Origin: Ancylobacter sp. IITR112 | GTDB taxonomy: Bacteria; Pseudomonadota; Alphaproteobacteria; Rhizobiales; Xanthobacteraceae | Reading direction: 5' to 3' | DNA length: 64,000 nucleotides | NCBI RefSeq assembly: GCF_041415945.1 | Contig: NZ_JBGCUS010000001.1 | Span: 1,364,001 to 1,428,000, forward strand | Shown: piece by piece, positions 25,651 to 33,826 of the stretch | Numbering within the stretch: the stretch's first letter is position 1 | Layout: every line of letters begins with the position of its first letter | The notes under the pieces: generated by a model | Database searches by the model: none | What the model saw: the letters and a program-made list of their open reading frames with translations, nothing else | What the model was told of the DNA's origin: nothing | Program-made: the position numbers and the translations under genes

Positions 25651-26250
25651 TCAGACCTTCCGCAGCTTGACCTGGAGGATGCCGTTGCGGTGGCTGCGCT
25701 CCAGCGAGGCCGGGTCGACGGGGGCGGGCAGCGTCACCGTCTTGGCGTAGAGATGCCGGCCGGTCGTCGCCAGAGCGAGCCGGTCGCCGTCCAGCGACAG
25801 CGAGATTTCGCTTTCCGCCACGCCCGGTATTTCGGCGGTGACGATCACCTGCTCGTCCTCGTCAAACACATCGACCAGCGGCTCGCGCACATCCTCGACC
25901 ACCGGACCCTTGGCGGTCGGGTTGAGATTGCCGAAGCGCCGCACCTGCGGAACGCCGCCAATCCCGGTGCGCAGGCTGAAGCCATAGACGCCACGGGCCT
26001 GATCGCCGAGGCCCTTGACCCTGAACTCGCCTTCGCGCTGAACCTCTTCGGCCTTCTCCACCAGCGAGCCGAGCATTTCGACCAGCCCGCCAAGGCCGCG
26101 AAAGGCAGCGCCGAGATCGGCCATCGCCTCGGAACGCGGCGCGCCTTCCGGCCGGGCGCCCGGCTTACGGTGCGCGGCCCCATCCTTGCCGCCGGCGTCC
26201 TGGCCCCCCTCGTCCTTGCTGCCGTCCCTGCTGTCGTCCTGGCCGGTCAT
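25651..26250 (-). CDS. gvpH: Hsp20/alpha-crystallin-type gas vesicle chaperone (GvpH-like)
   Basis: A 199-residue protein with a hydrophilic N-terminal half (many D, G, K) and a C-terminal alpha-crystallin domain from about residue 108: PLVDVFDEDEQVIVTAEIPG, then ESEISLSLDGDRLALATTG and the ending HRNGILQVKLRKV. In haloarchaeal operons GvpH is the Hsp20-like member that keeps Gvp proteins soluble. The ATG at 26250 is chosen because upstream frame sequence is Arg/Pro-rich and unlike the family. It is 28 bp after the coiled-coil gene and 4 bp before the HExxH gene. Confidence 0.88.
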   Translation of the reverse strand: MTGQDDSRDGSKDEGGQDAGGKDGAAHRKPGARPEGAPRSEAMADLGAAFRGLGGLVEMLGSLVEKAEEVQREGEFRVKGLGDQARGVYGFSLRTGIGGVPQVRRFGNLNPTAKGPVVEDVREPLVDVFDEDEQVIVTAEIPGVAESEISLSLDGDRLALATTGRHLYAKTVTLPAPVDPASLERSHRNGILQVKLRKV

Positions 26251-26278
26251 GGTGGCGTCCCTCTGCTGGGCCTGAGAC

Positions 26279-26632
26279 CTAGTATTCGATGAGCGCATGC
26301 GACGGCGCCGCCGGGGCGGCGGCGGGCTTCTGTCTTTGCCGGGACCGGCGCGGTGCCGGCGTCTGGGGCTGCGGGGAGGGCGGAGCGTCGAGGAGAAGCA
26401 CCCGCATCGAGGCGAGTTCCTCATCCACCTTCGCCAGCATCCGCTCGGCCTCGGCCTGCCGGGCGCTCCACGCTTCCAACTCGCGCAGCAGGCGGGTGCG
26501 TTCGTTCTCCAGCCGCGCGAATCGGCTGACCGCCTGCGTCCGGTTGGCCGGGGCGGAGCGGGTCAGCCGGGTCTGCACCGTCGCCACGTCGCGCAGGCCG
26601 CGTGTGCGGGCGGTTTTCTTGTCGCTGTTCAT
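26279..26632 (-). CDS. Small coiled-coil protein of the gas vesicle operon
   Basis: A 117-residue protein. The centre (FARLENERTRLLRELEAWSA, then RQAEAERMLAKVDEELASMR) has a heptad-like hydrophobic pattern over about 50 residues. The N-terminus is basic (NSDKKTARTRGL) and the C-terminus is Pro/Gln/Arg-rich. The ATG overlaps the gvpN stop by 4 bp. I do not recognise the family; it could be an adaptor or structural accessory protein. Confidence 0.7.
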   Translation of the reverse strand: MNSDKKTARTRGLRDVATVQTRLTRSAPANRTQAVSRFARLENERTRLLRELEAWSARQAEAERMLAKVDEELASMRVLLLDAPPSPQPQTPAPRRSRQRQKPAAAPAAPSHALIEY

Positions 26633-27687
26633 GCCGGCGTCCCCTGCGCTGCGGGCTTGGCGCCGGCGCGGCCCGGGCGGGCCAGGGAGGGGCAATGCGT
26701 CTGGATCAGCGCGTAGAGCGCGGCGCGCCGCTGGTCGCGCGCCTCCGTCTCGGCGCGCTGGCCGGAGAAGATGCGCGATTCCAGCGCGTCGGAGCAGAGC
26801 TGAACGAAGCGGGGATCGTCGACCGACACCTCAAAGCCCTCCTGCGCCGCCACCCGGGCGATCATCAGGCTGGCGCGCAAGGTCGGCGTCTGCTGGTAGT
26901 CGCCGGAAGCCCGGAACGCCCGTACCAGATCAATGATCCGGGCGGCGCTCTTCTCGGGCAGTCCGGTGCGGGCGGCGGCGACCGCCAGTTCCATCGCCCG
27001 GTCGGGATAGTCCACGTCGATGGTGGCGAGGCGGTCGGCGAGCGCGTCCTGGCTCGCATGCACGCCGGCATATTCCTGCGGGTTGCTGGTGAAGATCGCC
27101 CGGAACTCGGGGTGAACCTTGATGTAGCATTCCTCGCGCGCCTGGGCGGGGAGGAACAGCATCCGTTCCTCGAACACGCCGAGCAGCACGTTGTGGGTCT
27201 CGGGCCGCGAGCGGGTGAACTCGTCATAGACCAGCGTGAAGCCCTCGCGGCAGGCGGTGGTCAGCCGGTGGTCGGTCCAGTGCTGGTTGGCCGTCTCTTC
27301 CAGCTTGGTGACGTTGTGAATGAACTGGTCCACCACCTTGCGGTAATGATAGCCGCGCTGCGAGCCGACGAGATCGGCGGTGCCGAGTTCGTTGTCGCCG
27401 GTGATGATGATGACCGGCCGGCCCATCTGCGCCGCCACATGAAGCGCCAATGTGGTCTTGCCGGTGCCCGCAGGCCCGCGGAAATGCAGGGGGTAGCCGG
27501 CATTGAGGAAGGCAAGCCCGCGCCGGGTGAGGTCACGCACCTGTTCGGTCTCGACGAACCCGCTGCGCGGCCGTGGAGTCAGCGCGGATGGGGCGGAGCG
27601 TCCGCCGGCCTTTGGCTGGCCCGAACCTTCTCCCGCCCCAAACCCGGGAAGAACCGAAATCGGCTCCTTCGATGTGGCCTCAACCAT
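26629..27687 (-). CDS. gvpN: Gas vesicle AAA+ ATPase GvpN
   Basis: A 352-residue MoxR-related AAA+ protein. Walker A GPAGTGKT 71-78, GDNELGTADLVGSQRGYHYR, Walker B TLVYDEFTRSRPE (D155, E156), and sensor 1 AIFTSNPQEYAG. GvpN ATPases promote growth of gas vesicles. The start MVEATSKEPISVLPGF at 27687 is preceded by AAGGAG. The C-terminal 50 residues are Ala/Pro-rich, longer than usual. About 100 bp separate it from the upstream GvpC-like gene. Confidence 0.95.
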   Translation of the reverse strand: MVEATSKEPISVLPGFGAGEGSGQPKAGGRSAPSALTPRPRSGFVETEQVRDLTRRGLAFLNAGYPLHFRGPAGTGKTTLALHVAAQMGRPVIIITGDNELGTADLVGSQRGYHYRKVVDQFIHNVTKLEETANQHWTDHRLTTACREGFTLVYDEFTRSRPETHNVLLGVFEERMLFLPAQAREECYIKVHPEFRAIFTSNPQEYAGVHASQDALADRLATIDVDYPDRAMELAVAAARTGLPEKSAARIIDLVRAFRASGDYQQTPTLRASLMIARVAAQEGFEVSVDDPRFVQLCSDALESRIFSGQRAETEARDQRRAALYALIQTHCPSLARPGRAGAKPAAQGTPA

Positions 27688-27787
27688 GCCGAAACTCCTT
27701 GTCCTTGCCGAACGCGCCATTGCCGCCAGTGACCCGGCGCCGGCGTGGTGACGACGCCGGCGCTCGCTCTTGATCGCCCCGGGCCGG

Positions 27788-28627
27788 TCACATGGACTTG
27801 GCGGAGGGGCCCTTGTCGCCCGCCGGCTTGGAACCGCCCGACTTGCCGGTGTCAGCCTTCGCGACATCGACCTTGGCGGGTTCGACCTTGGCGGGTTCAA
27901 CCTTGGCGGTTTCGACCTTGACCGGCTCGGCCTTGGCGGTTTCGCTCTTGGCGATCTCAGCCTTGGCCGGTTCGGCGGGGACGGCGGCTGCCGGTACGGG
28001 CTTGGCCGGCTCCTCGACGGCCGCCACGACTTCCGTCGGGGCCGCGGTCTTCTCAGTTTCGGCCTTTGCCGGCTCGACCTTGGGAGGCTCGGCCTTAACA
28101 GGGGTGCTCGCGGCGACGACCGACGAGGCGCGCCCGAGCCACAGGCTGGCGGCCTGCTGGCGGTCCTTGGTGAGCGCCGCCAGGAAGGCGAGATTGTCCG
28201 CCGTCAGTTCCTGCACCTCGCGGCCGAGGGCGGCACGGTCCTGCTGGCGCTGGCGCAGCGCCTTGGCAGCCTCCGCGCCGCGCAGCGCGGACTGGGTGCC
28301 GAGCCATTTGCGCGTGGTGCCACGCAGCGCGGCGAAGCCATCGGCGAGGGCGCGGTCGAGCCGCGCGGCTTCCTGGGCGCGGGCCTTGCGGTAGCGGTCA
28401 ATCCGCTCATCCGCCTCGCCGAGCAGAATGGCGGTGCCCAGCTTGATGCTGCGCAGGGCCTCGTCGAGGCGCTGCTGCTGTTCCGAGGCCATCCGCCGCC
28501 GCGCGGCCTGGGCCTCGCTGAGGTGGCGGGCGGTATCCTTGCGAATGCGACCGAGCGCCCCGTGGCGCGCGTCGCGCGTGGCGGCAAGGGTCGCGACGGT
28601 ATCTGAAATCTGGCCAGCCAAAGACAT
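27788..28627 (-). CDS. Helical repeat protein, candidate GvpC (outer-surface gas vesicle protein)
   Basis: A 279-residue protein directly after gvpA. Residues 1-165 are almost all helical with recurring segments: HLSEAQAARRRMAS (35-48), LLGEADERIDRYR (68-80), WLGTQSALRGAEA (108-120), FLAALTKDRQQAA (148-160). The conserved Leu positions are spaced 33, 40 and 40 residues. Cyanobacterial GvpC has 33-residue helical repeats with a similar FLSxTxxxRxxxA pattern. Residues 175-260 form a Lys/Ala/Glu/Pro/Val-rich tail with AKVEP-type repeats, not known from classic GvpC. The likely role is binding the outside of the shell and stiffening it. Similarity is from pattern only. Confidence 0.7.
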   Translation of the reverse strand: MSLAGQISDTVATLAATRDARHGALGRIRKDTARHLSEAQAARRRMASEQQQRLDEALRSIKLGTAILLGEADERIDRYRKARAQEAARLDRALADGFAALRGTTRKWLGTQSALRGAEAAKALRQRQQDRAALGREVQELTADNLAFLAALTKDRQQAASLWLGRASSVVAASTPVKAEPPKVEPAKAETEKTAAPTEVVAAVEEPAKPVPAAAVPAEPAKAEIAKSETAKAEPVKVETAKVEPAKVEPAKVDVAKADTGKSGGSKPAGDKGPSAKSM

Positions 28628-28723
28628 GCTCGGATGCTCCTTGCCCTCGTTGACGGTTGCTGTCATCGCCGCCGGGCAGCGAACGGCGCTGCGGCCATGT
28701 CGGCCGGCGGAGAGTGCCGAAGT

Positions 28724-28756
28724 CACCGATCAGCCCGGCGGGCAAGCTGATCGGTG
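28724..28756 (-). promoter_or_regulatory. Stem-loop between gvpA and the gvpC-like gene
   Basis: A perfect 11-bp stem CACCGATCAGC/GCTGATCGGTG with an 11-nt loop. A second weaker hairpin lies at 28771-28798, closer to gvpA. Neither is followed by a T-run on the minus strand, so stabilisation or partial termination is more likely than full termination. This would allow far more gvpA mRNA than downstream mRNA. Confidence 0.6.
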
Positions 28757-28855
28757 CCCGGCTTGCGGATCCTGCCGGCGACGAGCCCCGTCGGCAGGCA
28801 GGTCCAGTCCGGGAGGCGGTGCCGAGCGGGGCGAAGGCGTCCGCCCGGCCGCGCC

Positions 28856-29068
28856 TCACGCCGCCTGGGCGCTCGCGGTGAGCCCGACGGCCTCGGCGTA
28901 CTTCAGGTAGGTGTCGACGCCGGCGACGACGACGCGGGCCTCGACGGCCAGCAGTTCGATACCGACCAGCGAAACGCGCACCCAGGCATCGACCACCACG
29001 CCCTTGTCGAGGATGCGATCCACGACTTCGGCCAGGCTGCTCGAGGCGTTGATCTTCTCTACGGCCAT
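28856..29068 (-). CDS. gvpA: Gas vesicle main structural protein GvpA
   Basis: A 70-residue shell protein, usual length. The near-invariant core is present: [20 protein letters not shown], then [20 protein letters not shown] and [15 protein letters not shown]. GvpA polymerises into the ribbed, gas-permeable wall. The ATG at 29068 has GAGGAGG upstream; the long frame extension to 29320 is not used. It is the first gene of the operon and is followed by a 228-bp spacer with stem-loops, which fits its need for very high expression. Cells with this locus should float or appear bright in phase contrast. Confidence 0.97.
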   Translation of the reverse strand: MAVEKINASSSLAEVVDRILDKGVVVDAWVRVSLVGIELLAVEARVVVAGVDTYLKYAEAVGLTASAQAA

Positions 29069-29608
29069 TTGAACCTCCTCAGAATGAAAGCTGGATATTC
29101 CCCGAATGTCCGAACGAGCTCCGCAGAGCTTCCAACGGAGCCTTCGAGCGGCGCCACACTGCGATGGACACCCCCCGGAACGAAAGGCGCCTGATCCCGC
29201 TGTCTCATGCGGCAAACCCGGCCGTTTCGGCGGGAGAGCAGAATACCGCTGAGGGTGATCCCCTACCTGCTTAGGGAAAACCTTGCCGGCAGTGGGGGAA
29301 CGCCATGTGCAACCGACCAAGAACCGCTTTCGCCTGCAACAGGAGGTGGTATCATTAGGTAGTACTCTGCGGCCTCGCAGCCGTATTCCACACCGACGGA
29401 GGGTGGTTAAACTGCCCCCGCCACTCGCGATGTGACCCGACTTTCCCTCATTTCACGGTATTCGCCCTGCCATCATGTCGCATGCGCTAAAGAATCATTT
29501 GCATAAATTCGAATGCAGTTGTACCGAATTGGCTGATCGGTCATCTTAATTACCCAAACGTCTAGCGATAAACGGTCTCGGGGGCGAGAGTTTATTGGGA
29601 AAATTGAA
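29069..29608. other. 540-bp divergent promoter region between gvpA and the sensor kinase
   Basis: No gene. The sequence becomes more AT-rich towards 29480-29600, next to the kinase gene. Near gvpA there is an inverted repeat GGATATTC-CCC-GAATGTCC (29093-29111; 7 of 8 positions pair), about 25 nt before the start codon, a candidate operator or leader hairpin. No clear sigma-54 pair was found. The length suggests a complex promoter with upstream binding sites. Confidence 0.6.
29093..29111. promoter_or_regulatory. Inverted repeat in the gvpA leader
   Basis: Arms GGATATTC and GAATGTCC around CCC, immediately upstream of the gvpA ribosome-binding site. It could be a protein site or an mRNA hairpin. 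Confidence 0.35.
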
Positions 29609-30802
29609 ATGAAAGCTTATGTACTACGCAGCGGAGAAGTGGACTCAGCCTCTTCTCCGGCGAAATGCCATGGGCGATTGCGGGCGAGAAGGCTGACGCA
29701 GGATAGTGCGGTCGACGCGGTGCTGGCCAATTTCCCGGAAGCGGTGATCAGTTTCCGGCGCGGCGCCATACGGTCGGCCAACATCGCTTTTTGCCGGCTG
29801 TTCGGGCTGGCCCGCGCCCAGGTGGTCGGGCGCTCGGCGCAGGCTGTGCTGGCCCGCCTCTCCTTTGCGCCCGTCGACATTGCGGCGCTGCTGGCGGAGG
29901 CACCCGGCCAAGCCGACGATGTCGATCTCGTGCGAGGCGCGCCCGGCCGGCCGCCGCAGGACCTCCGCGTCCGGCGCTTCGCCATTGAGGGCGAGGGTCA
30001 AGGCGCACTGCGGGCGCTGGCCTTCATCGACGAGACCTCGTGGCGGAGCTCCCAGCGCGCGACCGAGGTTCTGGTGGAAGAGCTGTTGCGTGCCGATCGC
30101 CAGGCCGCGCTCGGCGAGATGGCGATGGCGCTGGCACATGAGATCAACCAGCCGCTGGGCGCCATCGTCAATTTCGCCGGGGCTGCCCGCCGTTCCCTGA
30201 ACGGCCGGTCGGTGCGGGCCGGCGAACTGGACGAGGTGCTGATCAACATCGGCGCCGAGGCGGCCCGCGCGGGCGACGTGGTCAAGAGCCTGCGCTCCTT
30301 CCTCAAGGGCGCGCCGCAACCCTCCAGCGATGCCTGTGTCAATGCGGCGGTGAAAGTAGTGCTCGGTTTCGCCGAGCCGGCGATGCGCGAACAGTGCATC
30401 GACTTCAGGCTGCATCTGGCAACGGAACTGCCAGCGGTGCGAGGCGACCAGATCATTCTTCAGCAGATCATCCTCAATCTGGTCACCAACGCCATACAGG
30501 CGATGGGGAGCCAGCCCCTCGGCCGGCGCCGGCTCGACATACGCACGCTGCGCGAGGGCACCACAAAGGTCCGGGTCGATGTGCGCGACACCGGCATCGG
30601 CCTGCCGGCGGAACTCGGGGAGCGGATATTCGAGCCCTTCATCACCACCAAGGTCAATGGTTCCGGCCTGGGCCTGTCCATCGCCCGCACGCTGGCCCAG
30701 CGCCTCGGCGGTAGCATCGAGGCGGCAGCGGAGGCCGGGGAGGGCAGCCGCTTCACCATTCGCCTGCCGTGCCGTGGCGACGACGAGATGACCGATGCGT
30801 GA
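29609..30802 (+). CDS. Sensor histidine kinase (PAS, FixL/DctB-like), soluble
   Basis: A 397-residue kinase with no membrane helix. Residues about 32-145 form a PAS-like sensor domain (AVLANFPEAVISFRRGAIRS). The HisKA dimer has H177 in ALAHEINQPLGAIVNFAGAA, the QPL form found in FixL/DctB/TodS kinases. N-box LVTNAIQAM, G1 DTGIGLP and G2 GSGLGLSIARTL complete the ATPase. Haem-ligand residues typical of FixL were not identified, so the signal is unknown. It is divergent from gvpA and overlaps the next regulator gene by 8 bp, so the pair likely controls the gas vesicle operon. Confidence 0.88.
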   Translation: MKAYVLRSGEVDSASSPAKCHGRLRARRLTQDSAVDAVLANFPEAVISFRRGAIRSANIAFCRLFGLARAQVVGRSAQAVLARLSFAPVDIAALLAEAPGQADDVDLVRGAPGRPPQDLRVRRFAIEGEGQGALRALAFIDETSWRSSQRATEVLVEELLRADRQAALGEMAMALAHEINQPLGAIVNFAGAARRSLNGRSVRAGELDEVLINIGAEAARAGDVVKSLRSFLKGAPQPSSDACVNAAVKVVLGFAEPAMREQCIDFRLHLATELPAVRGDQIILQQIILNLVTNAIQAMGSQPLGRRRLDIRTLREGTTKVRVDVRDTGIGLPAELGERIFEPFITTKVNGSGLGLSIARTLAQRLGGSIEAAAEAGEGSRFTIRLPCRGDDEMTDA

Positions 30803-31487
30803 GGCGGCGGTTTACATCGTCGACGACGATCCCGGTCTCAATGCTTCTCTCGCGGCGCTTTTCCGGTCCGTCGGCCTGCGAACCGAGCTGTTTCAGCATC
30901 CCCAGCCCTTTCTGGAACTCGCCCATGTCAGCCGGCCTTCCTGCCTGCTGCTCGATGTGCGGCTGCCCGGCATCAACGGCATCGACGTGCTGGAACAGGT
31001 CGGGCGGATCGGCTGGACCATGCCGGTGGTGATGATCAGCGGCCATGCGGATGTGGTGATGGCGGTGAGGGCGCTGCATGCGGGCGCGCGCGACTTCCTG
31101 GAGAAGCCGGTCAACGACACGGTCCTGCTTCAACTGGTGCAGCACTGGATACGCTGGGACTCGCAGAACTATTCCTGCGAACTGATCTGCGACAACATCC
31201 GCGCCAAGCTGGCGACGCTGACGGAGCGCGAATATTCGGTGCTGCAATGCATGCTGCGCGGCCAGCCCAACAAGGTGGCGGCGCATGCGCTGAGCCTCAG
31301 TGTCAAGGCCGTCGAGGGGCATCGCATCAACCTGCTGCACAAGATGGGCGTGCAATCGCCGGTCGAACTGGTGCGCATGGTGAGTTCCTGCCCGAAGGCG
31401 ACCTACAACCCGATGCGCTGTTCGCGCGACCATGGCGGGCGGGGCGGGGCTGAATATGGTTGTCCGCTGCTGCGCAAACCCCGGTAG
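30795..31487 (+). CDS. FixJ/NarL-type response regulator
   Basis: A 230-residue receiver plus LuxR-type HTH regulator. Acidic pocket D10-D12 (YIVDDDPG), phosphoacceptor D54 in LLLDVRLPGIN, switch MISGHAD, Lys in LEKPVND. The HTH is LTEREYSVLQCMLRGQPNKV then AAHALSLSVKAVEGHRINLL. It shares transcription with the PAS kinase. The C-terminal 30 residues after the HTH are unusual (KATYNPMRCSRDHGGRGG), and the stop TAG is supplied by the TAGAGC edge of an adjacent mosaic repeat, so the original C-terminus may have been replaced. Confidence 0.88.
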   Translation: MREAAVYIVDDDPGLNASLAALFRSVGLRTELFQHPQPFLELAHVSRPSCLLLDVRLPGINGIDVLEQVGRIGWTMPVVMISGHADVVMAVRALHAGARDFLEKPVNDTVLLQLVQHWIRWDSQNYSCELICDNIRAKLATLTEREYSVLQCMLRGQPNKVAAHALSLSVKAVEGHRINLLHKMGVQSPVELVRMVSSCPKATYNPMRCSRDHGGRGGAEYGCPLLRKPR

Positions 31488-31690
31488 AGCGCTTTGGAGC
31501 TAGAGCATTTCCGGTGAATTCACATTCACCGGAATTGCTCTAGCCCTCTGATCATACGCAATTCCTATCGCAAAACCGCCATGCACTTTTGCGGGAATTG
31601 CTCTGAGTGGATAGCGGTTCGCGTGGAGAAAACGCGATGAAAAAATTGGAGCGCTCTCTTCACCGTTTCGCGGAAGCGGTGAGATGATCC
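31485..31690 (+). repeat. Mosaic intergenic repeat, copy B
   Basis: Composite element filling most of the 333-bp gap 31488-31820. It starts TAGAGC at the stop of the regulator gene, has a strong inverted repeat at 31502-31541 (AGAGC...TTCCGGTGAAT/ATTCACCGGAA...GCTCT), a segment 31541-31603 that matches the reverse complement of 33584-33648, then GGTTCGCGTGGAGAAAACGCG and a palindromic end as in copy A. The remaining 31691-31820 shows no gene and holds the phnX upstream region. Confidence 0.75.
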
Positions 31691-31820
31691 AGACGTGCGT
31701 TGGTGCCGCCCAGGGTGCCGGCGGCACGGTCTTGCGCGCGACATGAAACGGCGGGATAGCGTTACGCGCGCACCGTCCGACCTGTAGGCGGCGCCGGATG
31801 CCTCCAACTGGATCAACGCC

Positions 31821-32630
31821 ATGTCACTTTCCCGCCTCAAGGCCGTCGTCTTCGACTGGGCCGGCACCGTTGTCGACTTCGGCTCACTGGCGCCGATGGG
31901 CGCCTTTGTCGACGCCTTCGCCGCTTTCGATGTCGCGATCAGCATCGACGAGGCGCGGGTGCCGATGGGCATGGCCAAGCGCCCGCATGTCGCCGCGCTG
32001 CTGGCCATGCCGCGCATCGCCGCCGAATGGGAGCGCGTGCATGGCCATGCGCCGGGCGAGGGGGATATCGACGCGGTCTATGAGGTGTTCGTGCCGAAGA
32101 ATATCGCGGTCGCGGCGGACTATGCCGACCTCATCCCCGGTGCGGCCGAGACGGCGGCGGCGCTGCGGGCGCAGGGGCTGAAGATCGGCAGCACCACCGG
32201 CTACACCCGCGAGATTATGGCCCGGATCACGCCGATTGCCGCCGCGCAGGGCTTCGTCGCTGACGCCATGGCCTGCACCGGGGATGTGCCGGACGGGCGG
32301 CCGACACCCTTCCTGATTTGGAAGGTGCTCACCGAGCTGCAGGTCTACCCGCCCTCCGCCGTGGTCAAGGTCGACGACACCGAGGTCGGTATCGCGGAGG
32401 GGCTGAATGGCGGCGCCTGGACGGTGGGCGTCGCTGTGACCGGCAATGTGTTCGGCCTGTCCAAAGCCGATACCGAGGCGCTGTCGCCGGCCGAATTCGC
32501 GGCGCGGCGCGCGGCCGCGGCCGACAAACTCACCGCCGCCGGGGCGCATTATGTGATCGACGGCGTCGCCGACCTGCTGCCGGTGCTGGCCGCCATCAAT
32601 GGCCGCCTCGCGCGCGGCGAGATGCCCTGA
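31821..32630 (+). CDS. phnX: Phosphonoacetaldehyde hydrolase
   Basis: A 269-residue HAD-superfamily enzyme that cleaves the C-P bond of phosphonoacetaldehyde to acetaldehyde and phosphate. Nucleophile D12 in VVFDWAGTVVDFGS; the Schiff-base lysine K53 in MGMAKRPHV, at the same number as in the Bacillus enzyme; motif II STTGYTREIM; motif III/IV PDGRPTPFLIWK and VKVDDTEVGIAEG. The length is typical. No phnW aminotransferase is next to it, so the 2-aminoethylphosphonate transaminase must be elsewhere. The spacer to the next gene is about 63 bp and the two may be co-transcribed. Confidence 0.93.
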   Translation: MSLSRLKAVVFDWAGTVVDFGSLAPMGAFVDAFAAFDVAISIDEARVPMGMAKRPHVAALLAMPRIAAEWERVHGHAPGEGDIDAVYEVFVPKNIAVAADYADLIPGAAETAAALRAQGLKIGSTTGYTREIMARITPIAAAQGFVADAMACTGDVPDGRPTPFLIWKVLTELQVYPPSAVVKVDDTEVGIAEGLNGGAWTVGVAVTGNVFGLSKADTEALSPAEFAARRAAAADKLTAAGAHYVIDGVADLLPVLAAINGRLARGEMP

Positions 32631-32693
32631 GGAGCCGTGCCGGCGGGCCCGGCGGGGGCATGGCGTGACCGGTGCAGAGGAGGGATGGAGCAT

Positions 32694-33581
32694 ATGTGGC
32701 GGGAGATCGAGCCGCGGGAGCGGCGGGACATACAGGTCGGCACGCACCGTGTCGTCGCCTATCTCTTCGGCGAGGGCGAGGAGACGGTGTTCCTGCTCAA
32801 TGGCGGGCCGGGCCTGCCCTGCGACTATCTGCGCGAGGCGCATTCCTGCCTGATCGACCATGGCTACCGCGTGGTCGCCTTCGACCAACTGGGCACTGGC
32901 GCCTCGGACCGGCCGACCGATCCGGCATTGTGGACCATCGCGCGCTATGTCGAGGAAACCGAGGCGGTGCGCACCGCGCTGGGGCTCGGCAAGGTGCATC
33001 TGCTCGGCCATAGCTGGGGCGGCTGGCTCGCCATCGACTATGCGCTGACCTATCCCGAGGCGTTGAAGAGCCTCATTCTCGCCGACACGGTCGCCGACAT
33101 GCCGCATCTGGCGAGCGAGCTGGAAAAGCTGCGCGCCGCGCTGGGGCCGGAAACGGTGGCGATGATGCAGAAGCACGAGGCCGCCGGCACGTTCGATCAC
33201 CCTGAATATCAGGCGGCGATCACCCTGCTGAACTACCGCCATGTCTGCCGCCTGCCGGAATGGCCGGCGCCGGTGCTGCGCTCGCTCGGCGACTGGAACA
33301 TGGGCCCCTACATGACCATGCAGGGGCCTAATGAGTTTCTCTATATCGGCAATCTCAAGGACTGGAACCGCATTCCGGACCTGCCGCGCATCACCGTTCC
33401 CAGCTTCATCGTGGTGGGCGAGCGCGACGAACTCACCCCGGCCTGCGCGATGCGGATGAAACACGCGCTGCCCGATGCCGGCATCAACGTGGTCGCCAAT
33501 GCGAGCCACATGCCGTTCTACGAGAATCCGGCCGGCTATTACCCGCCGCTGCTGGATTTTCTCGCCCGCACTGCAGGCTAG
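32694..33581 (+). CDS. Alpha/beta hydrolase, proline iminopeptidase family
   Basis: A 295-residue hydrolase. Family motifs are FLLNGGPGLPCDYL (oxyanion loop HGGPG-like), VAFDQLGTGASDRP, the nucleophile elbow LLGHSWGGWLAIDYALTYP, and a final His in ASHMPFYENP. Such enzymes remove N-terminal proline or hydrolyse small amides or lactones. The start at ATG 32694 has GAGGAGGG at ideal spacing; ATGs at 32637 and 32685 are less good. The stop codon TAG is the first triplet of the TAGAGC repeat edge (copy C). Its presence after phnX may be incidental. Confidence 0.85.
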   Translation: MWREIEPRERRDIQVGTHRVVAYLFGEGEETVFLLNGGPGLPCDYLREAHSCLIDHGYRVVAFDQLGTGASDRPTDPALWTIARYVEETEAVRTALGLGKVHLLGHSWGGWLAIDYALTYPEALKSLILADTVADMPHLASELEKLRAALGPETVAMMQKHEAAGTFDHPEYQAAITLLNYRHVCRLPEWPAPVLRSLGDWNMGPYMTMQGPNEFLYIGNLKDWNRIPDLPRITVPSFIVVGERDELTPACAMRMKHALPDAGINVVANASHMPFYENPAGYYPPLLDFLARTAG

Positions 33582-33745
33582 AGCCATTTCCGCAAAAGTG
33601 CGTAGCGGTTTTGCGGCAGGAATTGCGTATAATCACAGAGTTAGAGCATTTCGTGCTCTACATCATGGCACTGTTTCACGTAAACAATGACATGATCTAA
33701 TTCTTTGTTTCATCGCGTTGTCTTCACGCGAACTGGTGTCTGTTT
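33579..33745 (-). repeat. Mosaic intergenic repeat, copy C (inverted relative to B)
   Basis: Starts TAGAGC at the hydrolase stop. Positions 33584-33648 match the reverse complement of 31541-31603 at most bases, and 33660-33740 on the minus strand reads CCAGTTCGCGTGAAGACAACGCG followed by a palindrome related to copies A and B. Copies B and C therefore flank phnX and the hydrolase in inverted orientation. Confidence 0.75.
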
Positions 33746-33776
33746 CGTTCGAAAACGCTGTCGTTGACGCCCGCTC

Positions 33777-33805
33777 GAAAAGGGGAGGGCCGGCTGGCCC
33801 TCCCC
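33777..33805 (-). terminator. Intrinsic terminator of the polyamine transporter operon
   Basis: Perfect 10-bp arms GGGGAGGGCC and GGCCCTCCCC around a 4-nt loop, followed on the minus strand by TTTT. It lies 22 bp after the potF-type stop. Confidence 0.85.
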
Positions 33806-33826
33806 CTCGTTTGGTGACCGCCGGTC

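Noticed and set aside
29281..29600. Sigma-54 promoter for gvpA or the kinase gene
   Set aside because: No TGGCAC-N5-TTGC pair with correct spacing was found on either strand.
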